Shown here one piece after another: positions 1-5,181 of a DNA stretch of 5,181 nucleotides. Source of the stretch: Melioribacteraceae bacterium (GTDB lineage: Bacteria > Bacteroidota > Ignavibacteria > Ignavibacteriales > Melioribacteraceae); contig JALSTL010000018.1 in NCBI GenBank assembly GCA_026983755.1, positions 1-5,181 of the forward strand. Reading direction: 5' to 3'. The first letter of the stretch is position 1, and every line of letters starts with the position of its first letter. Position numbers and translations under genes: made by a program. The notes beneath the pieces are model-generated. The model was given only the letters and a program-made list of their open reading frames with translations, searched no databases and was not told where the DNA came from.

Positions 1-135
1 ATGCTTTCCTATAGTAACATCGCCTATTATTTTTACTCCGGAAGCAAGAAAAACCGTTGGGTCTATTTGAGGAAATAAATCTTTGTACGGGAATAGTTTG
101 TTCTCTTTTATTTTTTCTAAATTTTGTAAGTTCAT
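1..135 (-). CDS. Gamma-carbonic-anhydrase-like hexapeptide-repeat protein, N-terminal part only
   Basis: Reading the minus strand from the ATG at 133-135 gives 45 codons open to the left edge, so only the N-terminus is visible and the gene is cut by the window. After a 15-residue lysine-rich lead, the peptide runs FPYKDLFPQIDPTVFLASG and then VKIIGDVTIG. This matches the start of the YrdA/gamma-carbonic-anhydrase group: a P-x-I-x-P-x-[AV]-F turn into a left-handed beta-helix, whose first rungs read [VI]-x-[IL]-[IG]-G-D-V-x-I-G. The metal-binding histidines of this family lie further on, outside the window, so catalytic competence cannot be judged; many members are acyltransferase-fold proteins of unknown substrate. 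No other Met is available in the visible part and no clear Shine-Dalgarno lies upstream. It is separated from the protease gene by a terminator, so it is probably transcribed on its own. The fold is fairly sure; the enzymatic activity is not. Confidence 0.8.
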   Translation of the reverse strand, partial: MNLQNLEKIKENKLFPYKDLFPQIDPTVFLASGVKIIGDVTIGKH

Positions 136-171
136 AGTTACTATATTTAATAATATTAATTTGGTGCAGGC
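136..171 (-). promoter_or_regulatory. Probable promoter/leader region of the hexapeptide-repeat gene
   Basis: About 36 bases separate the T-tract of the upstream terminator from the ATG at 135. On the minus strand this leader is almost entirely A and T near the gene, with TATTAT- and TATAGT-like hexamers. A weak TTGCCT lies further up, partly overlapping the terminator end. The spacings do not fit a good sigma-70 promoter (12 or 22 bases between those elements), and no clear Bacteroidota-type element stands out. The region is listed because a gene following a terminator should need a promoter here. The exact boxes are not resolved. Confidence 0.25.
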
Positions 172-200
172 AAAAAAAACACAGACTTAAAGTCTGTGTT
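172..200 (-). terminator. Rho-independent terminator after the S41 protease gene
   Basis: Two perfect 11-base arms (178-188 and 190-200; minus-strand sequence AACACAGACTT / AAGTCTGTGTT) flank a single central base, so the real loop is the inner few A/T positions. On the minus strand the hairpin runs straight into a tract of eight T (172-179, two of which can also pair). This is the classic intrinsic terminator layout. It begins 6 bases after the protease stop codon at 207-209. No T-tract follows it on the plus strand, so it acts in one direction. It marks the end of the envelope operon. Confidence 0.93.
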
Positions 201-206
201 ACAATA

Positions 207-1817
207 TTAGTTTATTTTTTGCAATTCGGCAATGTTATTTATTTGCAACAGTTCTTTGGCTTTTAAGAATTGTTCGTCATCTTCCAATAAAACGTAATAC
301 CATCCGTTTTCTTTCCAAAATTCTTTTGCAACATTCGCTTTTAATCTGTCCTTTATATAATACTTGTCTTTTTCAAAATCACTTTTAACAAATTTAACTC
401 CGTTTTTTTCTGCAAATTTTACAAAAGCAGTAAGTTCGGAATCATTAAAATAAAAATGTTTTTTGAAATATTTTAAATTGTTGGTATAAATTTCCCGTAT
501 TTTATTTTTGTTTTTGTCCAAATATTTTCTAACAAAATGATAAAAAATATTTTTACCACGAAGCGCCAAAGTATAATCGGAAAGTTCTTTATTGCTTATA
601 ATATAATCGGGTGTAATACCACCTCCGCCGTAAACGGTTTTACCGCTTCTTGTATGGAAAACTTGACGTAAAGAATCTTTTTCTTCGAGATGATTAAAAT
701 TATTCCCTTGTTTTTCATGTCTATGTTTTACTTCGGCAAAATAAGATTCTTTATCATTAAAATGTCTTTGAATTTGTCTTCCCAAAGGTGTGTAATATTT
801 ACCGATGGTAATACGAACGGCCGAATTATCCGGTAAGGTAAAAGGTCTTTGCACCAATCCTTTACCGAAAGTGGTTTCACCTACAACGATACCTCTATCC
901 CAATCTTGAATTGCACCGGTAACAATTTCACTGGCCGAAGCACTGCCTCCGTTTACTAAAACCACCATTGGCAATTTTTCGTAAGGATAATCTCTGGAAG
1001 CAATATAACTATCTTCCAAAACTCCGTTTTTACCTTTGGTATAAACAATCATTTTCGAGCTGTCAATAAATAAATCGGCTATTTGATAAGCTTGTTCCAA
1101 ATAACCGCCGGGGTTGTTTCTTAAATCCAGAATTAATCTTTTCATTCCCAATTTGTGTAATCCATACAATGCATTTTGCATTTCCCTAGTAGAGGTTTCG
1201 TTGAATTGTGATAAAGCAATATAGCCTATACTATCTGAAATTAGAATGGCGGATTTAACACTTCGTAAAGCCACAACATCGCGAATAACGGAAAACGTAA
1301 GTAATTTTTTACCTATTGGTCTGAATACTCTTAAATTAACTCTTGTTCCTCTTTGCCCTCTTAACAATTTAATTGCTTGCTTATTAGTTATACCAATGCA
1401 ACTTTTGTTATTTATTTCAATAATTCTATCACCCGAAGCAATACCAACCATTTCGCTAGGTCCTCCGGTTATAGGAGATACAACCGTAATGGTATCGTTT
1501 ATAATTTGAAATTCCATTCCTATTCCGTCATATTCACCTTTGAATTCTTCTTCGATAGCTTTTTCTTGTACCGGCGGAATGTAAACGGAATGAGGGTCTA
1601 ATTTACTAAGCATTCCGTTTAATGCATCACCTACTAATTTTTCGGGATCAACATCTCTATAGTAATTTTCTTCTGTTAGTTTTAGAACTTGTTCAAATTT
1701 TTTTGTTTCTTTATTTAAATTTTGATTATTAAAAAACTCATGAAACTGTGAACCGATAATTATACCAACAAGTAAAAATATTATTAGTGTAAATACCGAA
1801 ATGGTATATTTACCCAT
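207..1817 (-). CDS. ctpA: S41 family carboxyl-terminal processing protease (CtpA type), PDZ-containing
   Basis: This 536-residue serine protease of family S41 would cut proteins near their C-termini in the periplasm. Residues 7-22 form one hydrophobic segment (uncleaved anchor or signal peptide). A helical stretch with the family signature SKLDPHSVY (about 71-79) follows. Next comes a PDZ domain (about 93-166; GIGMEF, the GGPSEMVGI loop, SGDRIIEIN) and then the S41 core (about 195-350). The catalytic Ser-Lys pair is clear: S294 in GGSASASEI and K319 in GETTFGKGLVQ, 25 residues apart, with Q323 four further on. These spacings equal those of Bacillus CtpB (S309/K334/Q338) and E. coli Prc (S452/K477). 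A GGGGITPDY motif (397-405) closes the core. The 130-residue lysine- and aromatic-rich tail has no fold I recognise; the overall length is normal for this lineage. The start is ATG with AGAGG 8 bases upstream. It is the last gene of the operon, 11 bases after the barrel gene. The symbol denotes family level; the substrate is unknown. Confidence 0.95.
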   Translation of the reverse strand: MGKYTISVFTLIIFLLVGIIIGSQFHEFFNNQNLNKETKKFEQVLKLTEENYYRDVDPEKLVGDALNGMLSKLDPHSVYIPPVQEKAIEEEFKGEYDGIGMEFQIINDTITVVSPITGGPSEMVGIASGDRIIEINNKSCIGITNKQAIKLLRGQRGTRVNLRVFRPIGKKLLTFSVIRDVVALRSVKSAILISDSIGYIALSQFNETSTREMQNALYGLHKLGMKRLILDLRNNPGGYLEQAYQIADLFIDSSKMIVYTKGKNGVLEDSYIASRDYPYEKLPMVVLVNGGSASASEIVTGAIQDWDRGIVVGETTFGKGLVQRPFTLPDNSAVRITIGKYYTPLGRQIQRHFNDKESYFAEVKHRHEKQGNNFNHLEEKDSLRQVFHTRSGKTVYGGGGITPDYIISNKELSDYTLALRGKNIFYHFVRKYLDKNKNKIREIYTNNLKYFKKHFYFNDSELTAFVKFAEKNGVKFVKSDFEKDKYYIKDRLKANVAKEFWKENGWYYVLLEDDEQFLKAKELLQINNIAELQKIN

Positions 1818-1825
1818 ATAATTTA

Positions 1826-1830
1826 CCTCT
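1826..1830 (-). promoter_or_regulatory. Shine-Dalgarno of the S41 protease gene, overlapping the upstream TAG stop
   Basis: On the minus strand AGAGG sits 8 bases before the protease ATG. Its first two bases are the last two of the TAG stop of the barrel gene (1829-1831). It is the clearest ribosome-binding site in the window and fixes the protease start. Four of its five bases fall inside the 3' arm of the hairpin at 1827-1848. Confidence 0.8.
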
Positions 1831-1848
1831 AAAATTTTAGTTTTAGAG
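1827..1848 (-). promoter_or_regulatory. Inverted repeat able to hide the protease ribosome-binding site
   Basis: On the minus strand CTCTAAAA (1848 to 1841) is followed by a 6-base spacer and TTTTAGAG (1834 to 1827), a perfect 8-bp stem. The 5' arm lies in the last codons of the barrel gene and the 3' arm covers its TAG stop and most of the AGAGG of the protease gene. A ribosome finishing the barrel gene would open it. The stem has only two G-C pairs, so it is of modest strength. The repeat is seen directly; the regulatory role is inferred. Confidence 0.45.
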
Positions 1849-3517
1849 CTAAATTAATGAACAACCTTTCGTTAAATTGTGATGTAGATAATAATTTATT
1901 TGTATAATTCGCATTTAAAGACAAAATTATGTTTTTTTTCGGTTCATAGTCGGTAAAAAACGATATGATTCGGGTAGTTTCTTTTATTCCTTCCAAAAAG
2001 TGAATTTTTTCCGAGTCTCCCAATCTATGACCATCGGAAATATTTCCGCCGTAATTTTTTATTAAATTACCGTTTGCGTTATATAAATTGCCTGCGTGCT
2101 TTGAATAGATGAATTTCAAATTCATATTTATTCTGTAATAAGGTCGGTAATAAATATTAAAAATAACATTGCTACTATTTGGTGGTAGCGTTGCACCCAA
2201 AGAATAGTTTAAGCTTGTAAAATTGTTTGATGCAATTCTATGGGTAAAAACATAAGGTTCAATTCTTATATATTGCAATTCAAAATCCAAAGGCAAATAT
2301 TTATATAGAAGATTGGAATATATGCCAACATTCCACAAAGTTTTATTACCGTACCAGCCGGTTCCTATTTTGCCGAAATCAAGATCATCCAACAATAAAG
2401 TTGCGTAAAGTTTCAAACGTGGAAAAGAGTTGTTTTGAAAATCCAAAAACATCATACTGTTATCTCTATCTTGATTTAAATGTTCGGCGGATTTATAAAA
2501 ATTAAAAGGATTCAAATAAGAAAAATCCATATTACGATTTGCATATATTAACATTTCTCCCAAACCGAACACAAAATTTTTAAATGGTGAAATTTGCAAA
2601 CGATGGTAAACGAAATATTTGTCGAATACTTCAGTATAATTTTTCAGCGAATTATCGAATTTATGAAACTTTAATCCCAAAAGTTTACCGTGCATAAAGG
2701 TAAATTGAAGCGATTCATATTCCAAATTCAACGCTAAATAATCCATACGCGGAGCATTATTGCTTAAAAATATTTTATGTGCTCCGTAACCGATTATATT
2801 TCTATCGTTTCCGATTTTTATTTTGGCATAATCGTAATCAAGCGTAAAAAAAGCTTCGGTTTCATCAAAAAAATTATCGCCAATTTTAGAACCGGTTTCA
2901 TTATTTATTTTGTAATTGTATTTCAAAGAATGAAACTTTGTAATCAAGTTTTTATTACCGCCGAAAGATCCGTTGGTAACTTTTGCATAAAAACCTATTT
3001 TATTGAATAAAGAACCTCTAATTTCTCCGCCAAATTTATATAAAAAGGAATTTCTATTTTCATTGGAATTATATTCGTTCAAAGAATTAAACCCTAATAA
3101 AGCATTTATATAAATATTGGTTTTATTGGTATCGGAAAAATAATACAGATATTTTTCTTTATCGGATAAAATATACTTCGGATTTTTTTTGCAAAAAAGA
3201 GAGAGAGAATTTTTGTTGGAGCCGAATAAATCATATTCGAATTCGCTTACGAAATCATTTAATTTCAGTTTATCGATTTTATCCAATTCATTTATTCGGG
3301 AGATAATTTCGAAAAGATAATTTGCTATTTGCTTTCTAGTTTTCGGAATTTCAAAAGAGTTGTAATCTTCAATAATATCAAGGGTTTGCATACGATTTAG
3401 GAATAAATAAATTTCATCATCAGCGGGCACATAACCGATTTGAGCGAATAAATTATTAACCGAATACAAAAACATTAAAGAAACAATAAAATATTTCAAT
3501 TTGATATCGGAAAACAT
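1829..3517 (-). CDS. Wzi-like outer-membrane beta-barrel (capsule-assembly Wzi family type)
   Basis: This is a 562-residue predicted outer-membrane protein. Residues 1-25 are a signal peptide (lysines at 6 and 8, hydrophobic core 9-20, cleavage probably after A25 in NLFAQ). A mostly helical N-terminal section (about 30-95) contains PADDEIYLFLNRMQTLDII and IPKTRKQIANYLFEI, patterns usual at the start of Bacteroidota Wzi-like proteins. From about 130 the chain alternates aromatic strands and polar turns. Wzi-like landmarks are GNDRNIIGYGAHKIFLSNNAPRMDYL (235-260, the '[GR]-[ND]-R...G-x-G...LS-x-x-A-P' block), LNPFNFY (335-341) followed by DNSMMFLDF (352-360), and LYATLLLDDLDF (370-381). It ends in KLKF; a terminal Phe is the usual signal for barrel insertion. 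E. coli Wzi anchors capsule to the cell surface, but members in this lineage are largely uncharacterised, so a capsule role is a guess. The ATG lies 1 base after the glycosyltransferase stop; GGGAG 13 bases upstream is a poor ribosome-binding site, so translational coupling is likely. Barrel assignment is firm, family assignment good. Confidence 0.82.
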   Translation of the reverse strand: MFSDIKLKYFIVSLMFLYSVNNLFAQIGYVPADDEIYLFLNRMQTLDIIEDYNSFEIPKTRKQIANYLFEIISRINELDKIDKLKLNDFVSEFEYDLFGSNKNSLSLFCKKNPKYILSDKEKYLYYFSDTNKTNIYINALLGFNSLNEYNSNENRNSFLYKFGGEIRGSLFNKIGFYAKVTNGSFGGNKNLITKFHSLKYNYKINNETGSKIGDNFFDETEAFFTLDYDYAKIKIGNDRNIIGYGAHKIFLSNNAPRMDYLALNLEYESLQFTFMHGKLLGLKFHKFDNSLKNYTEVFDKYFVYHRLQISPFKNFVFGLGEMLIYANRNMDFSYLNPFNFYKSAEHLNQDRDNSMMFLDFQNNSFPRLKLYATLLLDDLDFGKIGTGWYGNKTLWNVGIYSNLLYKYLPLDFELQYIRIEPYVFTHRIASNNFTSLNYSLGATLPPNSSNVIFNIYYRPYYRINMNLKFIYSKHAGNLYNANGNLIKNYGGNISDGHRLGDSEKIHFLEGIKETTRIISFFTDYEPKKNIILSLNANYTNKLLSTSQFNERLFINLALKLKF

Positions 3518-3518
3518 T

Positions 3519-4238
3519 TTATCTTACTTGCTCCCATTTTTTTGATTTCGATTTATTTTTAAACATAATATATAAACTATTGACAAGCCATGTAAATAAT
3601 ATTTTCAGATGTCCGTTTTTTCTGTATCTCCTAGGAGATTCGAAAACGACTATTTTTCTATCAAAAAGAATTTTTCCTTTTTTTCTAATACGTCTGAATA
3701 AATCGAAATCTTCGCCTGCGGCAAGTTTTTCGTTATATCCTTGTACCTCGTTAAAAATATTTCGTTTAATAATTTGACATTCACCGCGTCCCATACCCAA
3801 ACCGATTAAATTCAGTAAATGAAAATAGTAATTATAAAAAGCAGTAAATAATTTATCGGTAATTGTTTCTTCTTCGGGAAAAACTTTAACGCAACAAGTC
3901 ATTGCCAAATAATTGCCGTTAACAAAACGATTTTTAATTTCTTCAAAAAAAAGTTCTGTGTTTTCAATTTTAACATCACCGTTTAAGAAAATAAGAATAT
4001 TACCTTTGGAGGATTGTGCACCTAAATTTCTGCCCATGGCAATATTTTGTGAATTGTTTTTTTGTTTTTCAATTATTACATCGGCATATTTTTTAGCAAT
4101 ATCAATAGTTAAATCCGTACTGCCTCCGTCGGAAATTATCAGTTCGTATTTATACTTATCTTTATTAAAGTTTAAACTATTTAAAAGTTGAGGTAATAAT
4201 TTTTCTTCGTTAAGTGTGGGAATAATAATGCTGTACAT
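3519..4238 (-). CDS. Family 2 glycosyltransferase, membrane-associated
   Basis: This 239-residue GT-A fold transferase would move a sugar from a nucleotide-sugar donor to an acceptor at the cytoplasmic face of the inner membrane. The N-terminus shows the GT2 signature SIIIPTLNEEKLLPQLLNSL (3-22), ELIISDGGSTD (32-42, with nucleotide-binding D37 and D42) and GRNLGAQSSKGNILIFLNGD (69-88). The DxD position reads N86-G87-D88, so the first acid is Asn and the metal-binding Asp is kept. GYNEKLAAGEDFDLFRR (167-183) carries the E176-D177 pair expected near the catalytic base. Hydrophobic segments at about 129-150 and 210-226, with a lysine-rich tail, suggest a protein lying on the membrane. No full transmembrane transporter domain is present, so it is not a processive synthase. 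The ATG is preceded by a weak AAGG 10 bases upstream. It sits between the DUF2279-like gene (12-base gap) and the barrel gene (1-base gap), pointing to a surface-glycan or glycolipid role. Donor and acceptor cannot be read from sequence. Confidence 0.92.
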   Translation of the reverse strand: MYSIIIPTLNEEKLLPQLLNSLNFNKDKYKYELIISDGGSTDLTIDIAKKYADVIIEKQKNNSQNIAMGRNLGAQSSKGNILIFLNGDVKIENTELFFEEIKNRFVNGNYLAMTCCVKVFPEEETITDKLFTAFYNYYFHLLNLIGLGMGRGECQIIKRNIFNEVQGYNEKLAAGEDFDLFRRIRKKGKILFDRKIVVFESPRRYRKNGHLKILFTWLVNSLYIMFKNKSKSKKWEQVR

Positions 4239-4248
4239 AATTACAAAA

Positions 4249-4252
4249 CCTT
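4249..4252 (-). promoter_or_regulatory. Weak Shine-Dalgarno of the glycosyltransferase gene
   Basis: Minus-strand AAGG overlaps the TAA stop of the upstream DUF2279-like gene (4251-4253) and lies 10 bases before the glycosyltransferase ATG. The spacing is a little long and the match short, but it supports this start and coupled translation of the two genes. Confidence 0.4.
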
Positions 4253-5181
4253 AATAAACAAATACAAACGCCGCCGATGTTGGAGATATTCTAACACCCG
4301 GCAACGGGAAATGAATATAATTCAATGTATTTTTAATAAATTGCCAAAACTTACCATGTAAAGGAATAGTTTCGGCATCAAAATCAAGAGCAATAAAAAC
4401 TTCTCGCTCACCTCCTCCAAATCCGTTCCAATTTTTTAAGCCCATACCAACCGAAAGCATAAGAAACGAAGGCCAATATTTGGCAATTTTTTTTGGCAAC
4501 AATTCTTTCATTCTGAACGCAAGCCAGTATTTTTGACCTGCATAATCATCAGTAATATTATTTGCAATGTGTAGTCTGTTTTTATCACCCGGTTTTGGCG
4601 GATTTAGTAAATCTTGCGACGGATAATAACTAACTCTGGGTTGAATGTGCTTAAGCAACGGGAAATAATATTGTCCTAAAGAATAAGATGCACCTAATAA
4701 ATCCGCTCCGGCATCACCGGGACTAAAACCCCACTGCGGTCCGAAACCGTCTTCAATTTCAACAAAAAGCTCAAAAGCAAATGCTCCTATTGCAGCGTAT
4801 ATTGCAGAATTTTCCAAATCAATATTTGCCGCTTCAAGCGATGCGGATAAACCGTGTGCAATTAGATTTGTTCCGTAAAAATGTCCGGCTTTATCTAACC
4901 ACAATGCATATTTCCAATCATTCATGATTTTAAATGTTGAGCTTTGATTTTGCCACCAGGTATTTGCCTGATAAATATGAACAGCAATGCCGGTAGCAGC
5001 TACTAAAGCGGAAACACCGTACAACATAGGATAATTTATTTCGGATTTCAACGGGTTAGAATTATGTAAGTCTTTGCTAATATTTGCTAATTGCGATATA
5101 GGTATTACTACCGAATCTTTACAGGCTGTTATATTTTGAGGAATTATTTTTTGTGTAAAAAATATAGAGATAAAAAATAGT
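4251..5181 (-). CDS. DUF2279/YfiM-like envelope protein, 5' end outside the window
   Basis: The frame is open from the TAA at 4251-4253 to the right edge: 309 complete residues and no Met start before the edge. A TTG at 5049-5051 could be taken as a start, but the 43 codons above it read as coding. They begin with LFFISIFF, the core of a signal peptide, then TQKIIPQNITACKDS. The true start is therefore just beyond the window. Landmarks (numbered from the edge) are a hydrophobic helix (about 54-67), WLDKAGHFYGTN (94-105), and FELFVEIEDGFGPQWGFSPGD (136-156) with ADLLGASYSLGQ. The D-K-x-x-H and E...DG...GFS..D blocks match DUF2279, the family of the E. coli lipoprotein YfiM, whose function is unknown. 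The last 90 residues look strand-rich with aromatic spacing and end FVFVY, so outer-membrane association is possible. It is the first visible gene of the operon, 12 bases before the glycosyltransferase. Family call moderate; function unknown. Confidence 0.75.
   Translation of the reverse strand, partial: LFFISIFFTQKIIPQNITACKDSVVIPISQLANISKDLHNSNPLKSEINYPMLYGVSALVAATGIAVHIYQANTWWQNQSSTFKIMNDWKYALWLDKAGHFYGTNLIAHGLSASLEAANIDLENSAIYAAIGAFAFELFVEIEDGFGPQWGFSPGDAGADLLGASYSLGQYYFPLLKHIQPRVSYYPSQDLLNPPKPGDKNRLHIANNITDDYAGQKYWLAFRMKELLPKKIAKYWPSFLMLSVGMGLKNWNGFGGGEREVFIALDFDAETIPLHGKFWQFIKNTLNYIHFPLPGVRISPTSAAFVFVY

Noticed and set aside
1246..1601. Plus-strand open frames of 87 and 74 codons within the protease gene
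   Set aside because: They lie antisense to the PDZ/S41 coding region, which has intact catalytic motifs. They overlap each other in different frames and show no recognisable domain.
1829..1831. TAG stop of the barrel gene as a possible recoded codon fusing it to the protease
   Set aside because: The protein already ends with a terminal Phe as expected for a barrel. The protease has its own ATG, ribosome-binding site and membrane segment 11 bases later.
1827..1848. The inverted repeat as an internal terminator between the barrel and protease genes
   Set aside because: On the minus strand the stem is followed by GTAAATTAT, not a T-tract, and the stem is AU-rich. It fits a ribosome-binding-site hairpin better than a terminator.
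2777..3010. Plus-strand open frame of 77 codons within the barrel gene
   Set aside because: It is antisense to a continuous, well-formed barrel sequence and has no recognisable domain; AT-rich repeats on the sense strand explain it.
3975..3983. NGD as evidence that the glycosyltransferase is dead
   Set aside because: The metal-binding Asp and the other catalytic-site acids are present and the frame is intact. Asn at the first position occurs in other GT2 groups.
3580..4191. Plus-strand open frames of 65 and 92 codons within the glycosyltransferase gene
   Set aside because: Both are antisense to conserved GT2 motifs. Their sequences are mirror effects of the sense codons (lysine/leucine-rich becoming phenylalanine-rich).
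1..5181. Defence system, mobile element, CRISPR array, tRNA or rRNA
   Set aside because: No spaced direct repeats, transposase or integrase motifs, cloverleaf or rRNA-like segments were seen on either strand. All space is taken by envelope genes and short junctions.

Overview
The window is an AT-rich stretch (about one third G+C by eye) in which every supportable gene lies on the minus strand, so transcription runs from high to low coordinates. The S41 protease has the style of homologues from the Bacteroidota/Ignavibacteriota (Chlorobi-group) bacteria, and the outer-membrane barrel has an 'FAQ' signal-peptide end, a common form there. The assignment to that lineage, with Ignavibacteria-like my first guess, rests on protein style and not on a marker gene.

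Layout in the direction of transcription: (1) a DUF2279/YfiM-like envelope protein whose reading frame is open to the right edge, so its N-terminus is missing; (2) a family 2 glycosyltransferase starting 12 bases after it; (3) a Wzi-like outer-membrane beta-barrel starting 1 base after the glycosyltransferase stop; (4) a CtpA-type S41 carboxyl-terminal processing protease starting 11 bases after the barrel stop. A strong rho-independent terminator (172-200) follows directly. Beyond it, at the left edge, is the N-terminal part of a gamma-carbonic-anhydrase-like hexapeptide-repeat protein, probably a separate transcription unit.

The four tightly packed genes look like one operon devoted to the cell envelope: a sugar transferase at the inner membrane, an outer-membrane barrel of the capsule-assembly type, a periplasmic PDZ protease, and a poorly characterised envelope protein. 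A joint role in making or anchoring a surface glycan and maintaining outer-membrane proteins is plausible, but it is inferred from gene order only.

I found no mobile element, CRISPR array, RNA gene, toxin-antitoxin pair or defence gene. The most interesting local structure is an 8-bp hairpin at the barrel/protease junction that pairs most of the protease ribosome-binding site with the last codons of the barrel gene, a possible translational-coupling switch. Otherwise the region looks like ordinary chromosomal housekeeping/envelope DNA. No interval longer than about 70 bases lacks a gene.
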